From Gilliamella sp. WF3-4 (GTDB taxonomy: Bacteria; Pseudomonadota; Gammaproteobacteria; Enterobacterales; Orbaceae), in assembly GCF_001690275.1 (NCBI RefSeq), contig NZ_LZGW01000007.1:101093-165092 (forward strand): a DNA stretch of 64,000 nucleotides. Direction: 5' to 3'. The position numbers were made by a program, and so were the translations under genes. Under the pieces are notes generated by a model that saw only the letters and a program-made list of their open reading frames with translations, ran no database searches and was not told the origin of the DNA. Numbering within the stretch: position 1 is the first letter of the stretch; each line of letters starts with the position of its first letter. Below, piece by piece: positions 50,262 through 60,784 of this stretch.

Positions 50262-50816
50262 ATGCGTATTTTGTACAAAGCGAAAGCCATTATTTATAGT
50301 ACATTATTATTGAGCACAAATTGCAGTTATGCGACACAATTACAATTAATTAGCACAGATCTTATCAATAATGGATTTACTACTCGATTTATATCCAATC
50401 AATTTGGTTGCCAAGGCGAAAATATATCTCCACAAATTTCATGGCAAAATCTACCAAAAGCGACAAAAAGTTTAGTATTAACTATGTATGATCCTGATGC
50501 ACCAACAGGTTCTGGGTGGTGGCATTGGGTGATTGTTAATATTCCTGTACAAACATCGTTTATTAAACAATCAGCAGGAAATAATCCCAATTTATTGCCT
50601 AAAGGAAGTAGATTAGTACGTAATGATTTTGGCGTGATAAATTATGGAGGGCCATGTCCTCCGTTAAATTCGACTCATCGATATCAATTTACACTTTATG
50701 CACTAGACATTGATCACATTGAGGTTGATGAACAAACTACCCCAGCTCTAGTTGGTTTTATTGCTAATTCGCATCAAATAGCAAAGGCAGATATAATTTA
50801 CTCCTACTCACGTTGA
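50262..50816 (+). CDS. YbhB/YbcL-family (PEBP, Raf-kinase-inhibitor-like) protein, exported
   Basis: Signal peptide MRILYKAKAIIYSTLLLSTN followed by CSYAT. The PEBP fold follows: FGCQGENISPQISWQNLPKA, MYDPDAPTGSGWWHWVIVNI (DPD..P and HW motifs), then GPCPPLNSTHRYQFTLYALD. The length is 184 residues. Members bind anionic ligands, and their bacterial role is unclear. AAGAGG precedes ATG. Its neighbour on the same strand is a broken AraC regulator. Confidence 0.9.
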   Translation: MRILYKAKAIIYSTLLLSTNCSYATQLQLISTDLINNGFTTRFISNQFGCQGENISPQISWQNLPKATKSLVLTMYDPDAPTGSGWWHWVIVNIPVQTSFIKQSAGNNPNLLPKGSRLVRNDFGVINYGGPCPPLNSTHRYQFTLYALDIDHIEVDEQTTPALVGFIANSHQIAKADIIYSYSR

Positions 50817-50841
50817 TATTGGTTAATAGGCTATTAGGATT

Positions 50842-51625
50842 ATGGATTTTGCTTCAATTGGTCGAGTGAATTATATAACACAACGTTGTAATCAAACCCT
50901 AAAACAGATTCAAAGCATTGATCCAATGATTGTCTATGTCATAAATGGCGAAAAACAGATTGAATGTGAGGGCGAATATTTTAGGGTAAAAACAGGTCAG
51001 TTAGTCCTGATTCCAGCAGGTAATTTAATGAATATAAATAATTTTTATATTGATGATAAGGATTATCAAGCCATTTGTTACTCTTGGCATGCACAGCTAC
51101 TAGACCAATTTGCTTTATCTCATTTTTATCAGAGTAATCAAATTATTAAAAAAAATTAAAGTTGAAACAATATTACCTGAAACTTTTATTGCTCGACTAA
51201 TACAGATTAAAACAGAATTATTTACGCATAATCAATGCAATTCTAATCTTGTTAAACATTTATTTATTGAAATTTTAATTAGATTATCTGAATTTGGTGT
51301 GTATTTTCCACTGAATAATAACCCGAAAATTAGCCAAAAAATTCGCGAAATTATTAACCAGCAGCCAGACAAAAAGTGGCAGGCAGCAGAAATTGCTAAA
51401 CAATTTGCTATGAGTGAATCAACTTTACGGCGTCATCTTGCTTTAGAAGGATATAATTTATCCAAAATTATCTTAGATATAAGAATGAATTTTGGTTTAA
51501 TGCTGTTACAAACCACCCAAAAAACGATCCTACAAATTGCCCAAGAAGTGGGATATGAATCAGGCTCTCGTTTTGCTTTTTACTTTAAACAACGTTTTGG
51601 GTTTTCACCAAAGAGGCTACGTTAG
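50842..51625 (+). pseudogene. AraC-family regulator, interrupted by an A8 frameshift
   Basis: The N-terminal cupin-like part (MDFASIGRVNYITQRCNQTL to FYQSNQIIKKN) stops at a TAA after eight A bases (51148-51155). In the next frame the protein goes on KVETILPETFIARLIQIKTE and has the AraC double helix-turn-helix: WQAAEIAKQFAMSESTLRRH, then ILQIAQEVGYESGSRFAFYF and KQRFGFSPKRLR. Removing one A would give a single protein of about 260 residues. It could be a real mutation, a sequencing error, or a slippery site. Confidence 0.8.
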
Positions 51626-51805
51626 TCAATTTTTTATCACTACCATTTAATTTTATTTATTAAATTGTTTTTTATGCATGTCCATTACCATGGTTTCTCA
51701 GACTATAGTATATAGCGCTAGCAATTCCTACAGATTATCAATTATTTTATCATAGTAATCAATTTTTATGATATAAAGTTTACAAGTGCTAAGCCAATTG
51801 ATACG

Positions 51806-52693
51806 ATGCGTCTCTCATTATTTTCTTTATATTCATCAATTATGCTTTATCTTATTTTTGTAACAATTATTTGGTCGTTTTCGTTTAGTTTTATTGGTGT
51901 TTATATCAGTGGACAGGTTGATACTTGGTTTGCTGTAGTTATGCGTGTTTTGTTAGCATTTATTACCTTTTTACCTTTTTTATGCTTTAGAAATATTAAG
52001 CTTAAAACCCTATTTCTTTTAATGGGTGTTGGGGCTTGTCAATTAGGGATTATGTACTTTTTTTATTATAATTCCTTCCAATATATTTCAGTACCTGAAG
52101 TGCTGTTGTTTACCATTTTTACACCTATTTATGTCACGGTTATTTATGATTTACTGCAACGTCATCCATTAAGATTGAGTTACCTTTTTACGGCAATATT
52201 AGCAGTTATTGGTGCCGCTATTATTCGTTATGATCATATTAGTGCAAACTTTATTATTGGTTTTTTATTAATTCAAGGAGCTAATATTGTTTTTGCCTTA
52301 GGGCAGGTTGGTTATAAAAGAATTATGGAGATATATCCAATGCCTCAACATCAGGCTTTTGCTTGGGTTTACTTGGGGGCGGTAATTGTGGCAACAGTAG
52401 GTTGGTTGCTTTTTGGCGATGCATCAAAATTACCTACAACTATTTTACAATGGAGCATTATTATCTGGCTTGGCGTAGTGGCTTCTGGCATATGTTACTT
52501 TTTATGGAATTATGGTGCGACAAAAGTGAATTCGGGCACTTTGGCTATTATGAATAATGTGGTTATTCCAACAGGGATTTTGGTGAATGTGGCGATTTGG
52601 CATCAATCAATAGACTGGGTACGCTTTATATTGGGTAGTGCAGTCATTATGTTGGCACTATTGCTACACTACAAAGTTAAAATTGCTCATTAA
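51806..52693 (+). CDS. EamA/DMT-family transporter
   Basis: An inner-membrane transporter with ten hydrophobic segments in two EamA repeats. Conserved pieces include IIWSFSFSFIGVYISG, VPEVLLFTIFTPIYV, GFLLIQGANIVFALGQVGYK and VVASGICYFLWNYGATKVNS. The length is 295 residues (or 283 if ATG 51842 is used). It belongs to the amino acid/amine/carboxylate exporter-like group. The substrate is not predictable. The AraC remnant upstream may once have regulated it. Confidence 0.88.
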   Translation: MRLSLFSLYSSIMLYLIFVTIIWSFSFSFIGVYISGQVDTWFAVVMRVLLAFITFLPFLCFRNIKLKTLFLLMGVGACQLGIMYFFYYNSFQYISVPEVLLFTIFTPIYVTVIYDLLQRHPLRLSYLFTAILAVIGAAIIRYDHISANFIIGFLLIQGANIVFALGQVGYKRIMEIYPMPQHQAFAWVYLGAVIVATVGWLLFGDASKLPTTILQWSIIIWLGVVASGICYFLWNYGATKVNSGTLAIMNNVVIPTGILVNVAIWHQSIDWVRFILGSAVIMLALLLHYKVKIAH

Positions 52694-53247
52694 GTTAAGA
52701 ACAATAATCTGTAGGAATTATTCGCGTTATTGACAGTAATTTGAGAAACGTCCGTCATAAATAGACATAAAAAACAGAACTAACGTAAATCAAAGATTGC
52801 GATATGGCACTTATATCATAAAGAAAAATAACTACCACTGATTTGGCTAAACATTTTGATGAATCGTTCAATGATTTGTAACCTGCTAAAAAAGCCTGTT
52901 TGAAGCTATTTGTCTTCTTAACCAGTAGCAACAAACGTTATAAAACCATTAATCATGTCATTGATCATTTGGTTAAAATTTAAAAATCGATTAAAGATAA
53001 ATTAAGACGGCAAGCCCAGTATGCATTTTTCAGGTGATAGGTTTTGTAAAAAATATTCAGGATTCTATACCGTTTGGTGATAAATTAAAACTCTGCAGTA
53101 TTTTATTTGTTAGATTCAAAAGATAGAAAATGATTTATTCATTTTTATACACATAAGATGATTTTAAGTAAAATGCTTTAGGCATTGTTAGCAAATTATT
53201 TGAATCATGAAGTGTAAGCAATCTGGTGTTGTGCTATAAATAACCGT
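52694..53247. other. gene-free interval with decayed coding traces
   Basis: A stretch at 52833-52990 reads TTDLAKHFDESFNDL, then ACLKLFVFLTSSNKRYKTIN and HVIDHLVKI, with stops. It is probably a gene or transposase remnant that I cannot identify. The rest is AT-rich spacer. Confidence 0.4.
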
Positions 53248-54201
53248 TTAAGGTAAATGTGTCATAATTGATAAAATTAACGGTGTTGTAATGGAAGATA
53301 GCATCGTTGATATTAATAAGCTTGAAGCGATAGCGCCTTGCAACACTTCAAACTGCCTTGCCATCATATAACAATTTATCGCAATTGAAACTGAACTGAG
53401 TAATACCACCACTTGCAATTCTAAAGTTGGTAGTCCAATGAGTTTACCTAAAATATAGGTAACAATAGGTAACATAGCCAATTTTAATGTGCAGATAGCT
53501 GTTGTAATTAAAAGTTTATCTCGAATTTTATATTCAGCTAGTCCCATGCCTAAAACAATTAATGAAAGAGGTGCGGTCATCTCACTCACCATTTTGGTTG
53601 ATTTATCGATAAAGTTAGGTAACGGTAAACCAATAAAATTCACTATAATGCCTGTAAAAATTCCAATAATAATGGGATTTTTTGCAACATTTTTAAAGGC
53701 TTTAACAATCCCTTTAGTCGAACATTTTCCCATTTGCACAAATTCAATAGAAACCGTCGCAAGTGTCCATAAAATTAAGGCATTAAAAATAACGATAATG
53801 GCAACAATGGGGATAGCATTATCGCCTAATAACATTTTAATAATAGGAATACCAACAAACACCGTATTGGTATAAATACTACCCATAGCAAACATTGTAC
53901 TTTCTGAACCATTTAACTTAAATAATTTAGATGCAATTAGGCAACCAATTGCAAAGACAATAAAGGATCCACCAAAAAAAACGAATAACAGTTTTATATC
54001 GATTTGCGAATGTTCAGAAAAATGGCTCATGATCTGAAATAGCATGATGGGAAATGCAATATAAAAGGTAAATTTGGTTAAGCTATCGGTGACTGTTTTT
54101 TGCCAACGACCTACTTTAACCGCTAAAAAGCCGAATAAAATTAGCATAAAAAGGGGCAGAGTAGATAAAAACTGCGCCCATAATGTTGTAAAAAATACCA
54201 T
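53248..54201 (-). CDS. AEC (auxin efflux carrier) family transporter
   Basis: A 317-residue inner-membrane protein with about ten segments in two inverted halves. Conserved motifs are FLAVKVGRW, AFPIMLFQIM, GSIYTNTVFVGIPIIKMLLGD and SLIVLGMGLAEYKI. Bacterial members include malonate and other organic-acid carriers. The substrate here is unknown. It ends the operon-like pair that starts with yaaA 11 bp upstream. Confidence 0.88.
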   Translation of the reverse strand: MVFFTTLWAQFLSTLPLFMLILFGFLAVKVGRWQKTVTDSLTKFTFYIAFPIMLFQIMSHFSEHSQIDIKLLFVFFGGSFIVFAIGCLIASKLFKLNGSESTMFAMGSIYTNTVFVGIPIIKMLLGDNAIPIVAIIVIFNALILWTLATVSIEFVQMGKCSTKGIVKAFKNVAKNPIIIGIFTGIIVNFIGLPLPNFIDKSTKMVSEMTAPLSLIVLGMGLAEYKIRDKLLITTAICTLKLAMLPIVTYILGKLIGLPTLELQVVVLLSSVSIAINCYMMARQFEVLQGAIASSLLISTMLSSITTPLILSIMTHLP

Positions 54202-54211
54202 CGTTATTATT

Positions 54212-54985
54212 TTATTGATGATTGCGTATGAAGTACCATTCTAAGTCAGTTGATCGTTTTGAATCAAATTGATAGCCTTCTAAATTGAAATCTTTAATAT
54301 CATCACGGTGATTAATTTTATTTTTTATAATAAATCGGCTCATTAAACCACGCGCTTTTTTAGCATAAAAGCTAATCACTTTATAATCATCTTTGCTTTT
54401 ATCTAAAAATATCGGTTGAATGATCTTAGCATTGAGCTGTTTTGCTTTTATTGCTTTGAAATATTCGTTTGATGCCAAATTAATTAATGTGGGATGTGAT
54501 GATTTTAACAACTCGTCATTAAGTTTATTTGTTAATGATTCTCCCCAAAATTGATAAAGATTAGTATGGTTACCGTTTTTTAAGCGAATACCCATTTCTA
54601 AGCGATAGGGCTGAATTAGATCAAGTGGTCGTAATAAGCCATATAATCCTGACAAAATCCGTAGATGTGATTGAGCAAATTTTAGATCACTATCATTAAA
54701 ATCTTCAACATGTAAGCCCTCGTAAACATCACCTTTAAAAGCCAGTATCGCTTGCCTTGCATTCTCAAGATTAAAATCACTATGCCAATTTTGAAAACGC
54801 TCATAATTAAGCTCAGCTAATTTGGGGCTGATAGACATTAATTGGGCTAAATTCTCCACACTCAATTTTTGACAATCTTGTATAAGGGTTTTAGTTGAGT
54901 CAATAAATTGAGGAAGCGTATAATTTTGGGTTAATAATGGTGATTGATAATCTAAGGTTTTTGCTGGTGAAATAATTGTTATCAT
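54212..54985 (-). CDS. yaaA: peroxide stress protein YaaA
   Basis: A 257-residue DUF328/UPF0246 protein: [70 protein letters not shown] and ISFYAKKARGLMSRFII. In E. coli YaaA is an OxyR-regulated protein that lowers free iron damage under H2O2, and DNA binding was reported for the family. The first 96 bp of the gene are contained in a 276-bp tandem duplication that extends upstream. Confidence 0.95.
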   Translation of the reverse strand: MITIISPAKTLDYQSPLLTQNYTLPQFIDSTKTLIQDCQKLSVENLAQLMSISPKLAELNYERFQNWHSDFNLENARQAILAFKGDVYEGLHVEDFNDSDLKFAQSHLRILSGLYGLLRPLDLIQPYRLEMGIRLKNGNHTNLYQFWGESLTNKLNDELLKSSHPTLINLASNEYFKAIKAKQLNAKIIQPIFLDKSKDDYKVISFYAKKARGLMSRFIIKNKINHRDDIKDFNLEGYQFDSKRSTDLEWYFIRNHQ

Positions 54986-55441
54986 AACGTATTTTGCCTA
55001 TTGTATTTTGCAATAAATCGGGCTATTTTACATCTAATTCAACCCAAAGGAGTAGCAAAATGAACGTAGATAAACAAGAAATGCACGATATCAAAGCTTG
55101 GCCTACTATTCGTGAAATATTTTTTGAAATTGTCGGCGCTATTTTTGAATTTTTTATAGGGGGATTTTAGTTGAGTTAATAAATTGAGGAAGCGTATAAT
55201 TTTGGGTTAATAATGGTGATTGATAATCTAAGGTTTTTGCTGGTGAAATAATTGTTATCATAACGTATTTTGCCTATTGTATTTTGCAATAAATAGGGTT
55301 ATTTTACATCTAATTCAACCCAAAGGAGTAGCAAAAATGAACGTAGATAAAAAAGAAATGCACGATATCAAAGCTTGGGCTACTATTCGTGAAACATCTA
55401 TTGAAATTGCCGAAGCTATTTTTGAATTAGCCAATAATGAC
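54890..55441. repeat. 276-bp tandem duplication (two copies)
   Basis: Copy 1 (54890-55165) and copy 2 (55166-55441) contain the same order: the yaaA 5' end, the yaaA-yccJ intergenic region, and the yccJ 5' part. The tell-tale pair is GTTGAGTCAATAAATTGAGG at 54894 and GTTGAGTTAATAAATTGAGG at 55170. Copy 2 retains the working yccJ start. Copy 1 has drifted in its yccJ portion (TGGCCTACTATTCGTG versus TGGGCTACTATTCGTG, and an altered end). Confidence 0.85.
55060..55170 (+). pseudogene. truncated duplicate of yccJ, 36 codons
   Basis: ATG 55060 with AAAGGAG reads [20 protein letters not shown], then FFEIVGAIFEFFIGGF and TAG. The first 30 residues match YccJ at 55337 with several changes (A to P, T to I, A to V). 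The remainder is absent since the duplication ends there. It retains a full ribosome site and may still be translated, but is unlikely to work. Confidence 0.75.
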
Positions 55442-55564
55442 GAAACTTTAGCTGAGCAGATTTGGTCAGAAGGGAGTGATGAAGTTTTAAAGCTCGCTTT
55501 TGCTAAAACTAAAGCTGATAGGCTGTTCTGGGGTGAGCAAACCATTGAACGCAAAAATATTTAG
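55337..55564 (+). CDS. yccJ: YccJ-family small protein
   Basis: A 75-residue protein [40 protein letters not shown], then [20 protein letters not shown] and a strongly conserved end ([11 protein letters not shown]). It matches E. coli YccJ end to end. The role is unknown. ATG 55337 with AAAGGAG is chosen. The frame is open further upstream but that sequence is intergenic. It lies directly upstream of rnz. Confidence 0.9.
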   Translation: MNVDKKEMHDIKAWATIRETSIEIAEAIFELANNDETLAEQIWSEGSDEVLKLAFAKTKADRLFWGEQTIERKNI

Positions 55565-55570
55565 ATTTTT

Positions 55571-56488
55571 ATGAAGTTAACTTTTTTAGGAACAAGCGCA
55601 GGCTCTCCTACCGCACAACGTAACGTGAGTAGTATTGTGCTAGATGTTAGGCAAGAAAGAGGGCGCTTATGGCTTTTTGATTGCGGTGAGACAACTCAGA
55701 TGCAAATGCAAAAAGCCAAATTTAGCCTTTCTAAACTTGAGATCCTCTTTTTAACACATTTACACGGTGATCACCTGTTTGGGCTACCCGGTGTTTTAAC
55801 ATCTCGCTCTTTAATGCAAAATCAATCATCGTTAATTTTGGTTGGTCCAAAAGGTATTAAACAATTTATCGAAACGGTCATTGAAATTAGTGATTCTTGG
55901 TTAACTTACCCGCTTAATATTATTGAGCTTGAAAAAGATTGTACCGTTTTTGAAGATAACCTGTTTCGAGTTGAAGCAAAATTATTACAACACCGCGTGC
56001 CTTGTTTTGGTTATCGTATTATTGAAAAAGATCTGCCAGCAACTTTAAATATTGATAAATTAAAGCAAGATAATATTGAGATAGGTTCTTTATATAGTGA
56101 TCTTAAAAAAGGTAAAACAATCATACTTGATGATGGGCGACTAATTAATGGGTTAGACTATTTAGGTCAAATTAAAAAAGGTCGGAAATTAGCGATTTTA
56201 GGTGACACAATACCTTGTGAAGCATCGATTGAACTTGCTAAAGATGTTGATGTTCTTGTGCATGAAGCAACACAAGAACATGCTTTAGCGGATAAAGCCA
56301 TTGCGCGCGGTCATTCGACAACAACACATGCCGCAACAATAGCCAAGCAAGCTAATGCTAAAAAGTTAATTATGACGCATATTAGCCCTAGATATAGTTT
56401 ACATGATAATGATAAATTGGTTAGCGAAGCTAAAAATATATTTCCGAATACCGAAATAGCCACCGATTTTTCCACGTTTGAAATTTAA
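55571..56488 (+). CDS. rnz: ribonuclease Z
   Basis: A metallo-beta-lactamase-fold endonuclease that trims tRNA 3' trailers. The metal-binding motif HLHGDHLFGLPG, the opening MKLTFLGTSAGSPTAQRNVS, the ILGDT and HEATQEH metal ligands, and GHSTTTHAATIA with LIMTHISPRY are all present. The length of 305 residues is the short bacterial form. It starts 6 bp after yccJ and is convergent with argE. Confidence 0.95.
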   Translation: MKLTFLGTSAGSPTAQRNVSSIVLDVRQERGRLWLFDCGETTQMQMQKAKFSLSKLEILFLTHLHGDHLFGLPGVLTSRSLMQNQSSLILVGPKGIKQFIETVIEISDSWLTYPLNIIELEKDCTVFEDNLFRVEAKLLQHRVPCFGYRIIEKDLPATLNIDKLKQDNIEIGSLYSDLKKGKTIILDDGRLINGLDYLGQIKKGRKLAILGDTIPCEASIELAKDVDVLVHEATQEHALADKAIARGHSTTTHAATIAKQANAKKLIMTHISPRYSLHDNDKLVSEAKNIFPNTEIATDFSTFEI

Positions 56489-56494
56489 ACAGAT

Positions 56495-56515
56495 TTCGCC
56501 GAAATGCTCGGCGAA
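56495..56515. terminator. stem-loop between convergent rnz and argE
   Basis: TTCGCCGA (56495-56502), loop AATGC, TCGGCGAA (56508-56515): a perfect 8-bp stem 7 bp after the rnz stop. It lacks a T-run but is placed to serve both genes. Confidence 0.55.
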
Positions 56516-56527
56516 TAAGCGGCTGTT

Positions 56528-57685
56528 CTAAATACAAAAATCTTTAATTAATTGTTCTATTGTTGCTTTGGTTGGCTTTAAAAAATCTAATGAAATAAAT
56601 TCATCGGGTTGATGTGCTTGTTCAATTGATCCCGGACCTAACACAATAGTTGGTGAGATTTGATTTAAGTATGGTGCTTCGGTACTATAATTCACTGTTT
56701 CGGCACTATGGCCAACTAACTTTTCAATATGCTGTAATGCCGGATGATCTTTTTTGCATTCATAACCTGGAATAGGCGAAACTTCGTATTGTATTTCAAT
56801 TCGATTTGGATATCTATCTATGACAGGCTGAAGTACGTCACAAAGAGCATTATAAAGCGAATCGATATCATTATTAGGCAATACCCGAATATCGATGACC
56901 AGTTCACAACAACCACAAATACGGTTTGCTGCATCGCCTCCATGAATAACACCTAAATTTAATGTAGGATAGGGAACACTAAACCCCTCATTGTGGTACT
57001 GCTGTTTAAATTGCTGTTTCAGGATTAATAAGCGTTCAATGACTAAATGCATCACTTCGATAGCGTTAATACCTTTATCTGGATCACTAGAATGCCCTGA
57101 TTTACCAATTACTTTTATAGAATTAGAGATAAACCCTTTATGAGCACGGATGGGTATTAAAGATGTTGGCTCGCCAATAATGGTACAGTCAGGTTGAAGA
57201 TTGGTGTTTTTAGCAAAAAATGATGCGCCAGCCATGGAGGTTTCTTCATCAGCGGTAGCTAAAACGTAAATTGGCTTGTTTAACTTTTTGAGATCAATAT
57301 CACGTAACGCTTCTAAAATAAAAGCAAAAAAGCCTTTCATATCGGCAGTGCCTAGTCCATATAGCTTATTATCTTCTTCAGTTAGCTTAAAAGGATCTTT
57401 TGTCCATTGTCCTTCATCAAAAGGAACCGTATCGCTGTGCCCACTTAGTAATAAACCACCTTGCGTTTTATTGTCGCTGTTTGAATAAGTTGCTAGCATG
57501 TTGAATTTGTGTCGAGTATTGGGGACAGGCTGAATATCAATAGTAAAACCTAAATCTTCAAACCAAGTAGCTAACTTCTCGATAAGTGGTTGGTTAGAAT
57601 AATCCAATTTTTCGTTAGTGACATTACTAATTGTCGGGATAGAGACAAGTTCGTTATATAGTGTTAAAAAAGAAGGGATAGCCAT
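56528..57685 (-). CDS. argE: acetylornithine deacetylase
   Basis: An M20 zinc metallopeptidase-type enzyme removing the acetyl group of N2-acetylornithine in arginine synthesis. Motifs are [16 protein letters not shown] (metal His and Asp), [70 protein letters not shown], and [20 protein letters not shown]. The start [20 protein letters not shown] at 57685 gives 385 residues (E. coli 383). It is isolated here, not next to argCBH. No ARG box was recognised upstream. Confidence 0.95.
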   Translation of the reverse strand: MAIPSFLTLYNELVSIPTISNVTNEKLDYSNQPLIEKLATWFEDLGFTIDIQPVPNTRHKFNMLATYSNSDNKTQGGLLLSGHSDTVPFDEGQWTKDPFKLTEEDNKLYGLGTADMKGFFAFILEALRDIDLKKLNKPIYVLATADEETSMAGASFFAKNTNLQPDCTIIGEPTSLIPIRAHKGFISNSIKVIGKSGHSSDPDKGINAIEVMHLVIERLLILKQQFKQQYHNEGFSVPYPTLNLGVIHGGDAANRICGCCELVIDIRVLPNNDIDSLYNALCDVLQPVIDRYPNRIEIQYEVSPIPGYECKKDHPALQHIEKLVGHSAETVNYSTEAPYLNQISPTIVLGPGSIEQAHQPDEFISLDFLKPTKATIEQLIKDFCI

Positions 57686-58198
57686 AAAATTACCTTTAAA
57701 TATTACCTTTAAATAATAGCTTGAAAACATATATTTTTACATGCTGTAAGCATAACATTTACATTATCGTTTGCCTATAAATTACCATTCTTTTCAATCG
57801 GTATTTTATATATTGGATCATTAATTATCATTAAAGTTATTCCAAATAAAGTAATATGTGTTAATAAATAAAACACACATAATGATGAAAAAGCTACTGC
57901 TGAACTTTTAATAAGATAGTTTATTATTGCTAAATAAACATATTGATCATATGCTCAGGAAACAAGAAAATATCAAAAAATCCCCAGATAATGTCATTTT
58001 AATTGCTAATAAAATAGGTTATTTAGCTTGTCAACTACCAACCTAAATAGCTAGAAATACGCTTTAAAATAAAGAAGTGTTTATCGAAGGTAACTAATAA
58101 ATTTGCCAACAGATAAGCTAAAGCGTAAAATGCCCATCCTATTTTGCTTAACCTATTACGAATAAGTAATACTGACTTGAAATCAGAGGCATTTTTTA
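57686..58198. other. gene-free interval between argE and trhP
   Basis: About 510 bp of AT-rich sequence with no supportable gene. Divergent promoters of argE and trhP must lie here but I cannot place them. Confidence 0.45.
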
Positions 58199-59542
58199 AT
58201 GACAACTTTATATGCAAAACCAGAGCTACTTTCGCCAGCTGGTTCCCTTAAAAATATGCGTTACGCTTTTGCTTATGGCGCAGATGCCGTTTATGCTGGT
58301 CAACCTCGCTACAGCCTACGTGTTCGCAATAACGAATTTAATCATGAAAATTTGGCAATTGGGATCAACGAAGCCCATGCCCAAGGCAAAAAGTTTTATG
58401 TGGTAGTTAATATTGCCCCACATAACTCTAAATTAAAAACCTTTATTCGTGATTTAGAGCCTATTGTAAACATGAAACCCGATGCTTTTATTATGTCTGA
58501 TCCTGGGTTAATTATGTTAGTTCGTGAACATTTCCCTGAAATGGAAATCCATTTATCGGTGCAATCTAATGCAGTTAACTGGGCTACAGTAAAATTTTGG
58601 CACCAGATGGGCTTAACCCGAGTTGTATTATCCCGAGAATTATCACTTGATGAAATTGCTGAAATTCGTGAAAAAGTGCCCGAAATGGAATTAGAAGTAT
58701 TTATTCATGGAGCGCTATGTATGGCATACTCTGGTCGATGTTTACTTTCTGGTTATATTAACAAACGTGATTCCAATCAAGGTACGTGCACTAATGCATG
58801 CCGTTGGGAATATAAGGTTGCTGAAGGCAAAGAAGACGAAGTTGGCCAAATTGTACATAAATGTGAGCCCATCCCAGTGCAACAAGTAGAGCCAACATTA
58901 GGTATTGGGCAGACCACAAATAAAGTATTCATGCTTGAAGAGTCTGGACGCCCAGGCGAGTATATGCAAGCTTTTGAAGATGAGCATGGCACTTATATTA
59001 TGAACTCAAAGGATTTAAGAGCGGTTGAGTTAGTAGGCGACCTGACTAAAATTGGTGTACATTCACTCAAAATTGAAGGCCGAACAAAATCTTTTTATTA
59101 TTGTGCAAGAACAGCACAAGTGTATCGCCAAGCGATTGATGCCGCGAGCGAGGGTAAACCTTTTGATCCTCGTTTGTTGCAAGAACTCAATGCACTTGCG
59201 CATCGCGGTTATACCGAGGGTTTTTTACGTCGCCATAAGCATGAAGAAATGCAAAACTATGAACATAGTCATTCAGTATCTGATAGACAACAATTTGTGG
59301 GTGAATTTAGTGGTGAGCGATTAAATGGTCTCGCTGAAATTATTGTAAAAAATAAATTTTCTGTCGGCGATAGTGTTGAAATGATGACCCCAAAGGGCAA
59401 TACCACTTTTATTATTGAACGTATGGAAAATAGAAAAGGGCAACCAGTGCCCGCAGGACTTGGCGATGGTCATATTGTTTATATTCCCATTCCCGAAGAT
59501 ATTGATCTGAATTATGCATTATTAATGCGTAATTTTGATTAG
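58199..59542 (+). CDS. trhP: tRNA uridine(34) hydroxylase TrhP (YegQ)
   Basis: A U32-family protein that, with prephenate-derived chemistry, forms 5-hydroxyuridine at wobble U34. The text is clear: LSPAGSLKNMRYAFAYGADA, VYAGQPRYSLRVRNNEF, the signature ELEVFIHGALCMAYSGRCLL, then four conserved cysteines (ALCMA, GRCLL, GTCTNACRW) that hold an Fe-S cluster. The length is 447 residues. A second U32 protein, rlhA, lies 1.3 kb downstream. Confidence 0.93.
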   Translation: MTTLYAKPELLSPAGSLKNMRYAFAYGADAVYAGQPRYSLRVRNNEFNHENLAIGINEAHAQGKKFYVVVNIAPHNSKLKTFIRDLEPIVNMKPDAFIMSDPGLIMLVREHFPEMEIHLSVQSNAVNWATVKFWHQMGLTRVVLSRELSLDEIAEIREKVPEMELEVFIHGALCMAYSGRCLLSGYINKRDSNQGTCTNACRWEYKVAEGKEDEVGQIVHKCEPIPVQQVEPTLGIGQTTNKVFMLEESGRPGEYMQAFEDEHGTYIMNSKDLRAVELVGDLTKIGVHSLKIEGRTKSFYYCARTAQVYRQAIDAASEGKPFDPRLLQELNALAHRGYTEGFLRRHKHEEMQNYEHSHSVSDRQQFVGEFSGERLNGLAEIIVKNKFSVGDSVEMMTPKGNTTFIIERMENRKGQPVPAGLGDGHIVYIPIPEDIDLNYALLMRNFD

Positions 59543-59561
59543 TTAAATTTAACTTAATACC

Positions 59562-59595
59562 AAAGCGCAGTATAGCTATTGCGCTTTTGTTTTTT
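59562..59595 (+). terminator. terminator after trhP
   Basis: AAAGCGCA (59562-59569), a 10-nt loop, TGCGCTTT (59580-59587), then TGTTTTTT. Confidence 0.85.
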
Positions 59596-59866
59596 ATGTA
59601 TTAAGAGGATATGAAAATGGATGAAAACATTTAAGAGAGCTGGCCACTGAGTTAGCTATGTAAAAAATGGTTGTAGAAAACGACTGTAGAAGACGACATC
59701 GCTAGTTTATGTTTAGTGAGTGGATTATGTCATACTCCTATAAAATATAGTAAAATAATAAAAGCTCCAAAGAAAAGTAGAGTTATATTTTTACTATATG
59801 TAATACAACAATTATGTTTAAAGGTTATTTTATTAATAAAAATCACAAAAAAGGAAAATTTTCATT

Positions 59867-60736
59867 ATGATGCGAGTTGGATTATTTATTCTAACTAACT
59901 TAGCTGTTATGTTTGTATTTGGCATTGTTCTAAGTATCTTAGGTGTTGATTCACATAGTACGCTAGGTTTACTTATTTTTGCAGCACTATTTGGTTTTGG
60001 TGGATCTTTTATATCTCTTCTTTTATCTAAACGGATGGCTTTACGGTCAGTAGGAGGGCAAATTATTACTCAACCTAGTAATAATCAAGAACAGTGGTTA
60101 CTTGATGTTGTTCGCCGTTTATCAACCGAGCTTAATATAAAAATGCCAGATGTTGCTATCTATCATGCTCAAGATGTTAATGCTTTTGCAACTGGTGCTA
60201 CCAAAAATAGTTCACTGGTTGCAGTAAGTTCTGGTTTATTAAATACTATGACTCAAGATGAAGCTGAAGCGGTAATCGGTCATGAAATGAGTCATGTTGC
60301 TAATGGCGACATGGTCACAATGACTTTATTACAAGGAGTTCTTAATACTTTTGTTATTTTTATTTCAAGAATGTTAGCATCTGTTGTAGCTCAAGCATTG
60401 GATGATCGTAATCGTGGTTTATCACAGTTAACCTATTTCTTGATAGTTATGGTTTTTGAAACTGTATTTGGTATTTTAGCAAGCCTTATCGCAATGTGGT
60501 TTTCTCGTTATCGAGAATTTCATGCTGATGCTGGTTCGGCTAAATTAGTAGGCAGTACAAAAATGATTGCTGCGTTAGAAAAACTAAAAACCAGCCATGA
60601 ACCAAGTGAAGATACGTCAATTCTGGCATTTTGTATTAATGGTGCAAAAAAAGCGAAATTTTCTGAATTGTTTATGTCTCATCCACCATTAGAAAAACGA
60701 ATCAAAGCTTTACAGAATAGAACTTACCAAAACTAA
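59867..60736 (+). CDS. htpX: membrane protease HtpX
   Basis: A zinc metalloprotease of the inner membrane that degrades damaged membrane proteins with FtsH. Two N-terminal membrane segments ([33 protein letters not shown]), the catalytic HExxH in [13 protein letters not shown], two further segments, and the [15 protein letters not shown] region with the third ligand are all visible. The length is 289 residues (E. coli 293). The two ATG codons at 59867 and 59870 fit the family opening MMR. Confidence 0.96.
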   Translation: MMRVGLFILTNLAVMFVFGIVLSILGVDSHSTLGLLIFAALFGFGGSFISLLLSKRMALRSVGGQIITQPSNNQEQWLLDVVRRLSTELNIKMPDVAIYHAQDVNAFATGATKNSSLVAVSSGLLNTMTQDEAEAVIGHEMSHVANGDMVTMTLLQGVLNTFVIFISRMLASVVAQALDDRNRGLSQLTYFLIVMVFETVFGILASLIAMWFSRYREFHADAGSAKLVGSTKMIAALEKLKTSHEPSEDTSILAFCINGAKKAKFSELFMSHPPLEKRIKALQNRTYQN

Positions 60737-60784
60737 TCATTCTATAACAAAAATTATATACAAACGTACAATTATCTGAAAGCT

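Noticed and set aside
57686..57790. ARG box upstream of argE
   Set aside because: No TGAAT-N4-ATTCA-like palindrome was found, only loose AT-rich matches.
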